DNA of 64,000 nt from contig NZ_CP147505.1 in NCBI RefSeq assembly GCF_037201915.1, positions 1,984,001-2,048,000 of the forward strand. The letters are read 5' to 3'. A program made the position numbers and the translations under genes. Every line of letters begins with the position of its first letter. Position 1 is the stretch's first letter. Source of the stretch: Haloplanus sp. CK5-1. Its GTDB lineage: Archaea > Halobacteriota > Halobacteria > Halobacteriales > Haloferacaceae. Under the pieces are notes generated by a model. That model did no database searches. It saw only the letters and a list, made by a program, of their open reading frames with translations, and had not been told where the DNA came from. Positions 1-7,519 of this stretch are shown in pieces.

Positions 1-2513
1 CCGTCGGCGGCCGCGAGCAGCTCCTCCAACTGCGCGTCGAGGACGGCTTGGACGTCCTCGTTCTCGAGGAAGCCCTCGACGCCGCCGAACACCTCCTCGA
101 TCTGTTCGACGAGTGCTTCGGCGGCCTCGCTCTCGTCGGCGAACTCGGTGTTTTTCGCGCGGGTCGTCAGCACCTGCTTCGAGCGCGTGCCGTCGCGGTA
201 GACGGTGACGCCCTTCCCGCCGTGCTCGTAGATGTAGCGGTACACCTCGTCCATGTCCTCGATGGACGCCGAGTTGGGGAAGTTGCAGGTCTTCGAGATG
301 GCTGAGTCGACACCCTGCTGACACGCACACTGGACGGCGGCGTGTTGCTTCCCGGAGAGGTCGCCGGTGACCACGAACAGTTCGCCGATGGCGTTCGGCA
401 CCGTCTCCAGTCCCTCGACGCCGTCGAACGCGTTTGCGGCCATCTGCTCTTGGGCCTCCGCTTTCACCGCGTCGATGTCGAGGTCGTTGGCCTCCAGCGT
501 CCGCAGGAAGTAGTCGTCGAACTCGACGAGCATCTCGTCGCCCTGCACGTCGTCGGAGACGTTCTTGTAGTAGGCGACGTTGTAGATGGGCTCACAGCCG
601 CCGGTCGTGTTGCCGACCATCGAGGTGGTGCCGGTCGGCGCGATGGTCGTCGTGTTGTGGTTGCGGATCGGGTAGCCGTCGGCCCACTCGTCGGCGTCCT
701 CGCCGGTGTGGTGTTCGAACCACTCGCGATACCTCGTGGGGTCGGCGTACTTCGAGTCGTCCCAGTCGGCGAAGGAGCCACGGTCGGCGGCGAGTTCGTG
801 GGACGCCCGCTTCGAGCCGTGGTTGATGTGGGTCATCAACTGGCGGGCGACCTCGTTGCCCGTGTCGCTCCCGTAGCGGATGCCGAGTTGGACGTACAGT
901 TGGGCGAGTCCCATGACGCCCAGGCCGATCTTGCGCATCTCGCGGACCTTCTGCTCGATCTCGTCGACCGGGAAGTCCGACATGGTGACGACGTTCTCGA
1001 GGAAGCGAGTGCCGTACTCGATGCGGTGGTCGAACTCGTCCCAGTCGATCGCCGCCTCCAAGAACGCCTCGACCGCCGCTTCGGTCGTGTCGTACTCGTC
1101 CTCGTGGTGCTCGGCCCACACCCGCCAGTCCGGCGCGCCGGTGTCGGCGAGCGTCGAGAGGTTGATGTGTCCGAGGTTGCAGGCCTCGTACTCCTCCAAC
1201 GGCTGTTCGCCGCATGGATTTGTTGCAAGAATCCTATGACTTGGATTTTCTTCTATATCGAACGAATGCTTTTTGTTCACCCGTTCGAGGTAGATGACGC
1301 CGGGTTCGCCGTTCTCGTGGGCTCCCTCGACGATGTCCTCCCAGATCACCTCGGCCGGCATCGACAGTTCCTCGCCGACCTCGACGTACTCGCCGAGGCC
1401 GAACATATCGTACAGTTCCTTCGTCTCCGGGGTGGCGACGTGGGCTTCGCCGGTCCGGGGATTGGTGAAGGTGAACTCCTCGCCCGCCTGCAGCGCTTTC
1501 ATGAAGGCGTCCGTGATGCCGACGGAGATGTTGAAGTTGGAGAGGTGACCCTCGACGGCGTTGCGGAGGTGTTTGGGAACCTTCCCCTCGTCGTCGATGA
1601 GTTCACGGGCCTCCTCCAAGGCGTCCGCAAAGGAGTTGTGCGTGAAGTCGTCGGGGTCGTTGAGTCGGAGCGTGTGAGCCAGCGAGACGTCCTTGTTCTT
1701 GGCGTGGATGAACTGGATGACGTCGGGGTGGGAGATGCGCATGACGCCCATCTGTGCGCCCCGACGCGCGCCCCCCTGCGCGATGGTCTCGCACATCTGG
1801 TCGAAGGTGCGCATGAACGTGATCGGTCCCGACGCGATGCCGCCGGTCGAGCCGACGGGGTCGCCGTAGGGGCGGAGCCGCCAGAACGCGTAGCCCATGC
1901 CGCCGCCGGACTGGAACACCTGTGCGGCCTCCTTGGCCGTCTGGTGGATGTCGTCGATGTCGTCCTCGGGCGAGTCGACGAAACACGCCGAGAGTTGCTG
2001 GAGTTCGTCGCCCGCGTTCATCAGCGTCGGCGAGTTCGGCATAAAGGAGAGGTCCTCCATCAGCGTCTCGAACTCCGTCCGCGTCCCCTCGACGGTCTCC
2101 CGAACGTCCTCCGGCAGTTCCGGCACGACCGTCTCGTAGGCGAACTTGTTGACGTTGTACTCGGTGAGCGCCGTCTCCGCGTCCGCATCGGCCGTCGTCC
2201 CCGTACCGAACACCTCCTCGGCGAGTTCGTCCCGTCGAGGGTGGTCCGGCTTCAACTGGTCTGGCGTGACCGTGATCTCCGTCCCCTGCTTGCGCGCCTC
2301 GAACACCGCCTCCGCGAGGGCGATGTTCTTCGCGACGCGCGGGAAGAGGTCCTCCGGATCCTCGATCAGTTCCCCATTGGCGTCCTTCCGGAGGTACCGT
2401 GCTGGCAGGATGTTGTGGTACGCGTTGGCGGTGAGTCGCTCCTCGAGCGTCTCGCCGTCCGTGCGTTTGATCGGTAGTTCTACTTCGTCGGCGTCGAAAT
2501 CGTGCGTACTCAT
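1..2513 (-). CDS. nrdJ: Adenosylcobalamin-dependent (class II) ribonucleotide reductase, 3' end outside window
   Basis: Reduces ribonucleotides to deoxyribonucleotides in the cytoplasm using a cobalamin-generated thiyl radical. The minus strand is open from the ATG at 2511-2513 to the window edge (837 codons), starting MSTHDFDADEVELPIK. Visible family marks are SPTLMNAG (about residues 161-168), the first redox cysteine in LSACFVD (about 177), the substrate-site stretch GGGMGYAFWRLRP, the radical-site motif NPCGE with Cys at about 434, and PTGTTSMVGNTTGGCEP near 630-643. These are the class II/NrdJ hallmarks; no NrdB gene is seen nearby. The C-terminal tail is not in the window. Codons 412-434 are strikingly AT-rich compared with the rest (see the separate entry). 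Long ORFs on the opposite strand are codon-bias shadows. Start chosen because it gives the expected N-terminus; a TATA-like TTTACA lies about 120 bp upstream. Confidence 0.95.
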   Translation of the reverse strand, partial: MSTHDFDADEVELPIKRTDGETLEERLTANAYHNILPARYLRKDANGELIEDPEDLFPRVAKNIALAEAVFEARKQGTEITVTPDQLKPDHPRRDELAEEVFGTGTTADADAETALTEYNVNKFAYETVVPELPEDVRETVEGTRTEFETLMEDLSFMPNSPTLMNAGDELQQLSACFVDSPEDDIDDIHQTAKEAAQVFQSGGGMGYAFWRLRPYGDPVGSTGGIASGPITFMRTFDQMCETIAQGGARRGAQMGVMRISHPDVIQFIHAKNKDVSLAHTLRLNDPDDFTHNSFADALEEARELIDDEGKVPKHLRNAVEGHLSNFNISVGITDAFMKALQAGEEFTFTNPRTGEAHVATPETKELYDMFGLGEYVEVGEELSMPAEVIWEDIVEGAHENGEPGVIYLERVNKKHSFDIEENPSHRILATNPCGEQPLEEYEACNLGHINLSTLADTGAPDWRVWAEHHEDEYDTTEAAVEAFLEAAIDWDEFDHRIEYGTRFLENVVTMSDFPVDEIEQKVREMRKIGLGVMGLAQLYVQLGIRYGSDTGNEVARQLMTHINHGSKRASHELAADRGSFADWDDSKYADPTRYREWFEHHTGEDADEWADGYPIRNHNTTTIAPTGTTSMVGNTTGGCEPIYNVAYYKNVSDDVQGDEMLVEFDDYFLRTLEANDLDIDAVKAEAQEQMAANAFDGVEGLETVPNAIGELFVVTGDLSGKQHAAVQCACQQGVDSAISKTCNFPNSASIEDMDEVYRYIYEHGGKGVTVYRDGTRSKQVLTTRAKNTEFADESEAAEALVEQIEEVFGGVEGFLENEDVQAVLDAQLEELLAAAD
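1214..1280 (-). other. AT-rich codon patch over the nrdJ active-site motif
   Basis: These 67 bases are about 34% GC by hand count, inside a gene that is otherwise well above 60% GC. They encode, without any frame disturbance, RVNKKHSFDIEENPSHRIL followed by ATNPCGEQ. The patch ends exactly at the NPCGE radical-site motif. Ribonucleotide reductases are classic intein hosts, with inteins often next to active-site motifs. The patch may therefore be a gene-conversion or intein-homing/loss footprint from a low-GC donor. That origin is inference; the base composition is seen directly. Confidence 0.75.
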
Positions 2514-3012
2514 GTGTGCTGGTGGTCGGTTCGTGTGTCCCCCCGCCGCCGCCCCGACCCGGCGTCCGGCGTGATCCAACCGCTGACTCGAATCGCGTGG
2601 ATGACGATTACCCCAAGTGGAATCGGGCGTGTAAAGGCGTTGGTTCGGGTGTCCCAAGCCGCCGATATATCCGACTTCTATCTACTTTCTGATATCGGAG
2701 ACGGCGCGTGGCCGCCTGTACGGTAACATCAACGCTTCCGTACGCATATAACGGTATTCAGATCGAAGTGAAAGTGAAATACGAGTCCCGTAATTCGCAG
2801 ACACAACGCCGAAATGCACCCGAAGGGATGGGGGGTAAGTCGGCGGGTGCTGTGGGCGGCGACACTCCGAGCACCGCGGGACGATCGCTCACACACTACC
2901 GCCGTGAGCGCGTCTCACGATCGGATATATTCATATTCTGATATACAAGATACGGCTGCCCGACAGAACGCCGCCCACAGACTTATGCGCCCGCTGTGAG
3001 TCGTGTCATGAC
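2514..3012. promoter_or_regulatory. Divergent intergenic region between nrdJ and the small membrane gene
   Basis: About 500 bp with no convincing gene. It holds two AT-rich islands of similar make-up, around 2660-2697 and 2920-2950, each containing GATATAT followed by TCTGATAT. These paired similar islands in otherwise GC-rich DNA are candidates for promoter or regulator-binding sites for the divergent genes. A TTTACA box near 2632-2637 (read on the minus strand) could be a TATA element for nrdJ. Two short plus-strand reading frames here have no family features. Confidence 0.35.
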
Positions 3013-3207
3013 ATGTCGCTCACACCGCACGTCGTCGCCCAGCTGGGTGGGCTGCTCGGCGGACCGCTCGGACAACTCCTCCTGGCCATCGTCGCCGTCG
3101 GCGTCGTCGTGTTGGTCGGACGCGTCGTCCTGTCGGTGGCGTGGCGACTGGTGACCATCGCGGCCGTCGTGGTCGGCCTCCTGTTTCTGGCGTCGCTGTT
3201 CCTCTAG
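3013..3207 (+). CDS. Small two-helix membrane protein (64 aa)
   Basis: A 64-residue hydrophobic protein beginning MSLTPHVVAQLGG. Residues about 18-38 and 42-63 form two probable transmembrane helices rich in Val, Leu and Ala, linked by a short loop with Arg residues. No soluble domain is present. It runs towards the trp operon, and its TAG stop overlaps the trpG stop on the other strand by three bases inside a palindromic CTAG, so the two transcription units converge with no spacer. The start lies close behind an ACTTATG element, suggesting a leaderless or short-leader mRNA. I do not recognise a family; the coding call rests on the coherent hydrophobic pattern and the clean fit between neighbours. 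Confidence 0.6.
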   Translation: MSLTPHVVAQLGGLLGGPLGQLLLAIVAVGVVVLVGRVVLSVAWRLVTIAAVVVGLLFLASLFL

Positions 3208-3836
3208 GCGTGGGCGTCCGGCGTCCGCGCCGCCCGGAGGAAGTTGTCGATCACGTCGTGGCCGACCGCAGTCAGCACGCTCTCCGGGTGGAACTGTACG
3301 CACTCGATGGGGTGGTCGTGGTGGCGGATCCCCATGACTAGTTCCGTCCGCTCGCCGTCGTGTTCGTGGGTCGTCGTCGCGGTCACCGCGAAGACGTCCG
3401 GAACCGCCGTGGCCACCAGCGAGTGGTAGCGACCGGCGCGAAAGCCCGGTTCGAGGCCGGCGAATACACCCTCCCCGTCGTGGTCGACGGGGAAGGCCTT
3501 CCCGTGGATCGGTTCGGGGGCGTGGCCGACGGCCCCTCCGTAGGCGTAGACGGCGGCTTCGAGGCCGAGACAGACCCCCAGGGTCGGGATATCCGGACTC
3601 ACCTCTCGGAGGACGGCGGTGGTGACGCCAACGTCCCGGTCGTTCTTCGGGTGGCCCGGACCGGGGCTGATGACGATGGCGTCGGGATCGACGGCGCGGA
3701 CCTCCTCCAGGGTGGCCGTGTTCTTCCGTACCTCGACGGCGATGTCCTCGCCCGTCACCGGGTCGGGGTGGTCCGAGATGTACTCGACCAGGTTGTACGT
3801 AAACGAGTCGAAGTTGTCAATCACGAGGACGTTCAT
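3204..3836 (-). CDS. trpG: Anthranilate synthase component II (glutamine amidotransferase)
   Basis: Supplies ammonia from glutamine to TrpE for anthranilate formation, the first step of tryptophan synthesis. The protein (210 aa) starts MNVLVIDNFDSFTYNLVEY, the standard TrpG N-terminus. It has the oxyanion motif PGPGHPKN, the nucleophile in LGVCLGLEA, and the His-Glu of the triad in VQFHPESVLT. A longer in-frame extension upstream exists, but the ATG at 3836 overlaps the trpE stop as ATGA and matches the family start, so I use it. It is the last gene of the trpDFEG operon. Full length for the family; nothing unusual. Confidence 0.96.
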   Translation of the reverse strand: MNVLVIDNFDSFTYNLVEYISDHPDPVTGEDIAVEVRKNTATLEEVRAVDPDAIVISPGPGHPKNDRDVGVTTAVLREVSPDIPTLGVCLGLEAAVYAYGGAVGHAPEPIHGKAFPVDHDGEGVFAGLEPGFRAGRYHSLVATAVPDVFAVTATTTHEHDGERTELVMGIRHHDHPIECVQFHPESVLTAVGHDVIDNFLRAARTPDAHA

Positions 3837-5452
3837 CGCGTCACCTCCGGCGTCGTCTCGATGCGTTCGATGGCGTCGAGGACGCCACCCATCTTCTGTT
3901 CGGTCTCCTCGTACTCGCTCGCCGGATCGCTGTCGGCGACGATGCCCGCCCCCGCTTGGACCGTGATCCGGTCGGGGTCGCCACGCTCGACCGTCGCCGT
4001 CCGGATGACGATGGCGAACTCGACGTCGCCGGACCACGAGTAGTAACCGACGCCGCCGCCGTACACCCCACGGGAGTCGCGTTCGAGCTCGTCGATGATC
4101 TCCATGGCGCGCACCTTGGGCGCGCCGGTCAGCGTCCCCGCCGGGAAGGCCGCACGCGTCGCGTCGAAGGCGTCGAACGGTGGCGATCGCTCCCCGCCCG
4201 CACCGGGGTCGCTCGCGTCGGTGGCGAGCGTCCCAGTCACCGTCGACTCGATGTGCTGGACGTGGGAGTACTTCAGGACGTTCATGAACTCCTCGACTCT
4301 GACCGATCCCGGCTCCGAGACACGACGCACGTCGTTGCGCGCCAGGTCCACGAGCATCGTGTGTTCGGCCCGCTCTTTCCCGTCTGCGAGCATCTCGCCC
4401 GCGAGACGCCGGTCCTCGACCGGCCCCGATCCGCGGGGACAGGTGCCCGCGATGGGGTTGGAGACGACGCGGTCGCCCCGTACCGAGACGAGCGTCTCCG
4501 GACTCGCACCCACGATGGAACGGTCACCGTGGCGCAGGAGGTACATGTACGGCGACGGGTTGACGGCTCGGAGCGCCTCGTAGAGTCCGAGGGGGTCGAT
4601 TTCTCCCTCGAGTTCCCGCTTGCGCGAGACGACGCCCTGATAGATGTCGCCGTCGAGGACGTGGCGCTTCGCCCGCCGGACGGCGTCCTCGTACGCCTCG
4701 CGCGGGCCGACGCGCTCGCCCGTCCGGACGAACCCGCCAGTCTCGGGGACGTCCGCCTCGGCGAGCGTCGCGTCGACCGTGGTCGCCTCGTCGACGAGAG
4801 CGTCGTAGACGGTTCCTGCGTCCATGTCGGGGTCGACGACGGGCGTGAAGACGAGTTCGACCGTGTCCTCGACGTGATCGAAGGCGAGCGTCCGCGTCGT
4901 CAGGACGAACTCGGCGTCGGGGACGATCGGGTCGGGCCGGTCGACCCCCACCTCGTCGAGCCACAGGTCGTAGACGGCGTCGTAGGCGAGGAAGCCGACC
5001 AGTCCCCCGTCGAGATGCTGGCGATCGACCGACGGGAAGCCGACCCGGTCGAGGGCCGGGAGCGCCGTCCGGAGGGCGTCGAGGACGTCGGCACCGGCAT
5101 CATCGGCGCCCGCCCGGTCCGCCACCAGTTCCCCGGCCCGGCCGCCGAGTTCGTCGACGGTCACGTCGCTCCCGGTGACCGAGACGACCGCCTCGGGGTC
5201 GTAGCCCACGAAGGAGTAGCGGGCGTGCCGGTCGCCGCTCTCGCCCGAGGTGAACGCTCCTTCGGGGTCGCTCGACGGCGTCTTCTCCGCGCTCTCGAGG
5301 AGGAAGCCGTAGTCGCTCCGGTCGTCGAGGGCGGCGTACGCCGACAGGGGGGTCGTCTCGGCGTCGAGTTCGACGGCGAGGTGGGCGACGACCGGATCCG
5401 TTCGGCCGTCGAGGGCGTCGACGAAGTCCGCCCGGTCGGCGTCGGGCGTCAC
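3833..5452 (-). CDS. trpE: Anthranilate synthase component I
   Basis: Converts chorismate plus ammonia to anthranilate and pyruvate together with TrpG. The 539-residue product has the N-terminal regulatory motif LLES (about residues 51-54), which binds tryptophan for feedback inhibition in this family. It also has the C-terminal chorismate-binding signatures SNPIAGTCPRG, HTMLVDLARNDV, and GTLTGAPKVRAMEIID followed by GGGVGYYSW and QAGAGIVADSDP. It starts with GTG, overlapping the trpF stop as GTGA, and its own stop overlaps the trpG start as ATGA, so translation of the three genes is probably coupled. Long opposite-strand frames over this gene are compositional shadows. Confidence 0.96.
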   Translation of the reverse strand: MTPDADRADFVDALDGRTDPVVAHLAVELDAETTPLSAYAALDDRSDYGFLLESAEKTPSSDPEGAFTSGESGDRHARYSFVGYDPEAVVSVTGSDVTVDELGGRAGELVADRAGADDAGADVLDALRTALPALDRVGFPSVDRQHLDGGLVGFLAYDAVYDLWLDEVGVDRPDPIVPDAEFVLTTRTLAFDHVEDTVELVFTPVVDPDMDAGTVYDALVDEATTVDATLAEADVPETGGFVRTGERVGPREAYEDAVRRAKRHVLDGDIYQGVVSRKRELEGEIDPLGLYEALRAVNPSPYMYLLRHGDRSIVGASPETLVSVRGDRVVSNPIAGTCPRGSGPVEDRRLAGEMLADGKERAEHTMLVDLARNDVRRVSEPGSVRVEEFMNVLKYSHVQHIESTVTGTLATDASDPGAGGERSPPFDAFDATRAAFPAGTLTGAPKVRAMEIIDELERDSRGVYGGGVGYYSWSGDVEFAIVIRTATVERGDPDRITVQAGAGIVADSDPASEYEETEQKMGGVLDAIERIETTPEVTR

Positions 5453-6090
5453 GCCGGTACCTCCACGTCCGCCTCGCGGACGAACCGGGCGACTGCGTCG
5501 TGGTCCTTCCGCCCCCCGGTCCGCTCGACGCCGCTGGAGACGTCGACCGCGTAGGGGCCGACCGTCCGCACCGCCTCGGCGACGTTCGCCGGAGTCAGGC
5601 CGCCCGCGAGGACGACCGGCGTCGAGAGGTCGGTGACCAGATCGGCCGCCGCGTCCCAGTCGTGTGGTTCGCCCGTCCCGCCCGCGCCGGACTCGGTCGT
5701 CGAGTCGAGCAGGACGGCGTCGGCCACCTCGTCGTAGCGACGGGCGCGGTCGGCGTCGTCGGCGTCGACGGCGGTGATCACGTCCGCTCGCGCCTCACGG
5801 CGGACGTAACGGATCTCCTCGGCGTCGAAGTCGCCGTGCAACTGGATCGCGTCGGGCGCGACGGCCCCGGCGAGTTCGGCCGCTCGCGTCGCCGAGTCGG
5901 GCATCGACACCAGCACCGTCGAGAGGAACGGCGGCGCGGCGGCGATCAGGTCGGCCGCCCGATCGGGTTCGACCTCGCGGGGGGTGTCGACCGACACCTC
6001 GGCGAGGACGCCGACCGCGTCCGCACCGGCGTCGGCGACCGCCCGGAGGTCCGCCTCCGTCGTCACGCCACAGATCTTCGATCGGACCAT
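5449..6090 (-). CDS. trpF: Phosphoribosylanthranilate isomerase
   Basis: Catalyses the third step of tryptophan synthesis, the Amadori rearrangement of phosphoribosylanthranilate to the ribulose form. The 213-residue TIM-barrel protein begins MVRSKICGVTTEADLRA, where the Cys of KICG is the family's general base. Later come IQLHGDF, the acidic loop with DAVLLDS, and the phosphate-binding LAGGLTPANV followed by VDVSSGVER. Its ATG shares one base with the trpD stop (TGATG) and its stop overlaps the trpE start. Family-normal length. Presence of trpF next to trpD, E and G, without trpC, B and A, matches the split trp gene arrangement known from haloarchaea. Confidence 0.96.
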   Translation of the reverse strand: MVRSKICGVTTEADLRAVADAGADAVGVLAEVSVDTPREVEPDRAADLIAAAPPFLSTVLVSMPDSATRAAELAGAVAPDAIQLHGDFDAEEIRYVRREARADVITAVDADDADRARRYDEVADAVLLDSTTESGAGGTGEPHDWDAAADLVTDLSTPVVLAGGLTPANVAEAVRTVGPYAVDVSSGVERTGGRKDHDAVARFVREADVEVPA

Positions 6091-7085
6091 CAGGCACCCC
6101 GAAGGTCGTCGAGTTTCGCTGCCGCCGACCCGGAGTCGATGGCCTCGCGGGCGGCGTCGACGCCCGATTCGAGGTCGGCTGCCCGCCCCGCGACGTAGAT
6201 GGCTGCACCCGCGTTCGCGAGGATGATGTCGCGTTTCGGTCCCGTCACCTCGCCCTCGACGATCCCCCGGAGGTCCGCCGCGTTCGCCTCCGGACCGCCG
6301 CCCGCGACCGCCTCGATCGGTGCCCTGTCGAGGCCGAGGTCGGCGGGCGTCAGCGTGTACTCGGTCACCTCCTCGCCGTCGACCTCCGCGACGGTCGTCG
6401 CGTCATGGAGGGTGATCTCGTCCATCCCGGCACCGTGGACCACCATCGCCCGCTCGATACCCATCTGGGCGAGCGCACGCGCGAGAACTGGCACGAGGTC
6501 GGGATCGTAGACCCCGACCACCTGCGCGTCCGCGCCGGCGGGGTTGGTCAGCGGTCCGAGGACGTTGAACACCGTCCGCATTCCCAGTTCCTTCCGCGGA
6601 CCGATGACGGCCTTCATCGCCGGGTGGAAGACGGGCGCGAGCATGAAGCCGATCCCGTCGTGTTCGATGGCCTCCTCGACGGCGGGGGGTTCGGCCTCGA
6701 CGTCGACACCCGCGACCTCGAGGACGTCCGCGCTCCCCGACGAGGAGGAGACGGAGTAGTTGCCGTGTTTGGCGACCGCGACGTCCGCCCCCGCGGCGAC
6801 GATGGCGCTCGTCGTCGAGACGTTGATCGTGTCGTAGTCGTCGCCGCCGGTGCCGCAGGTGTCGACCAGCGGCGTCCGGTCGGGATCGATGGTTCGGGCC
6901 GCGTCGCGCATCCCCTGTGCGAACCCCGCAATCTCGGTCTCCGTCTCGCCTTTCGATCGGAGCGCCGCCAGCAACGCCCCGATCTGGGCTTCCGTCGCCT
7001 CCTCGAAGACGGCGCGGGCCGCGTCCCGTGCCTCGGTCCGTGTCAAGTCCTCTCCGTCGGTAACGCGTTCGATGTAGTCCTGCAT
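6090..7085 (-). CDS. trpD: Anthranilate phosphoribosyltransferase
   Basis: Transfers phosphoribose from PRPP to anthranilate, the second pathway step. The product from ATG 7085 starts MQDYIERVTDGEDLTR, the usual TrpD N-terminus. It carries the PRPP/anthranilate loop DTCGTGGDDYDTINVST, the KHGNYSVSSSSGSAD motif and GPLTNPAG, all diagnostic for the family. An in-frame ATG 33 bases further upstream would add eleven residues not typical of TrpD and would remove the promoter spacing, so I reject it. First gene of the trpDFEG operon; an AT-rich TATA-like region sits 25-60 bp upstream of the start. Confidence 0.95.
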   Translation of the reverse strand: MQDYIERVTDGEDLTRTEARDAARAVFEEATEAQIGALLAALRSKGETETEIAGFAQGMRDAARTIDPDRTPLVDTCGTGGDDYDTINVSTTSAIVAAGADVAVAKHGNYSVSSSSGSADVLEVAGVDVEAEPPAVEEAIEHDGIGFMLAPVFHPAMKAVIGPRKELGMRTVFNVLGPLTNPAGADAQVVGVYDPDLVPVLARALAQMGIERAMVVHGAGMDEITLHDATTVAEVDGEEVTEYTLTPADLGLDRAPIEAVAGGGPEANAADLRGIVEGEVTGPKRDIILANAGAAIYVAGRAADLESGVDAAREAIDSGSAAAKLDDLRGA

Positions 7086-7111
7086 GGATGGGCACCAGTG
7101 TATTGGTTTGG

Positions 7112-7145
7112 GATACAATGGACAAATCTATACATCTATTTAACG
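7112..7145 (-). promoter_or_regulatory. Probable trpDFEG promoter
   Basis: Read on the minus strand, this stretch contains TTAAATAG followed by TGTATAGATTTG in GC-rich surroundings. These are archaeal TATA-box-like elements 40-60 bp before the trpD start codon, implying a short leader. No transcription attenuator or classic operator could be recognised. Confidence 0.45.
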
Positions 7146-7270
7146 CTGTCGTCCGGGGGATCGGCAGACGACGCCGGGCACATAACTCCCTCGGAATCGT
7201 GGCGCGGGCCACCGTTCCGAAAGGTTCAATTACCGTGCCGGGGTAGCAGATGATGCGACGAACGACGGCC

Positions 7271-7345
7271 GGGTTGGTGGTCTAGTCCGGTTATGACACC
7301 TCCTTGACATGGAGGAGGCCGGCGGTTCAATTCCGCCCCAACCCA
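7271..7345 (+). tRNA. tRNA-Val (anticodon GAC)
   Basis: A full cloverleaf can be folded by eye: acceptor arm GGGTTGG pairs with CCAACCC plus discriminator A, then a D-arm with GTC and GAC stems, an anticodon stem CCTCC/GGAGG around loop TTGACAT (anticodon GAC, valine), a variable loop, and a T-arm GGCGG TTCAATT CCGCC. CCA is not encoded, as is usual in archaea. The gene sits at the border between core genes and the accessory region. tRNA genes are common integration targets, but I found no second copy of its 3' end in this window. Confidence 0.97.
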
Positions 7346-7408
7346 TTCTCTTAAGTCAACTACCCCAAACAGTCCGAACTCTGTCGTCTCCGACAGGGGG
7401 TGGTGGCG

Positions 7409-7519
7409 GTGAGCCGGACCGTCGAGGTCACCCCACCTATTTGTGAGTACTGCGGGTGCTTCATTGAGGATCGCGACCAATCCTGCCCGGCTCGCGATGA
7501 GGGGGTGTGTCATCCGTGA
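7409..7519 (+). CDS. 36-residue zinc-finger microprotein
   Basis: A GTG-initiated frame encodes MSRTVEVTPPICEYCGC followed by FIEDRDQSCPARDEGVCHP and a TGA stop. The Cys pattern CEYCGC plus later SC and VCH could bind a zinc ion. The stop codon overlaps the likely GTG start of the large replication protein by GTGA, the usual sign of translational coupling. That protein also begins with its own CxxC-type finger. Too small for homology judgement; called because of the Cys pattern, the open frame right up to the next gene and the overlap. Confidence 0.55.
   Translation: MSRTVEVTPPICEYCGCFIEDRDQSCPARDEGVCHP

Noticed and set aside
342-2477. Long plus-strand ORF of 711 codons
   Set aside because: It is antisense to nrdJ, whose minus-strand translation carries all class II reductase motifs; long shadows are usual in GC-rich genes.
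3956-5554. Long plus-strand ORF over trpE
   Set aside because: Antisense to a fully motif-supported trpE; the protein is Arg/Asp/Val-biased without any domain.
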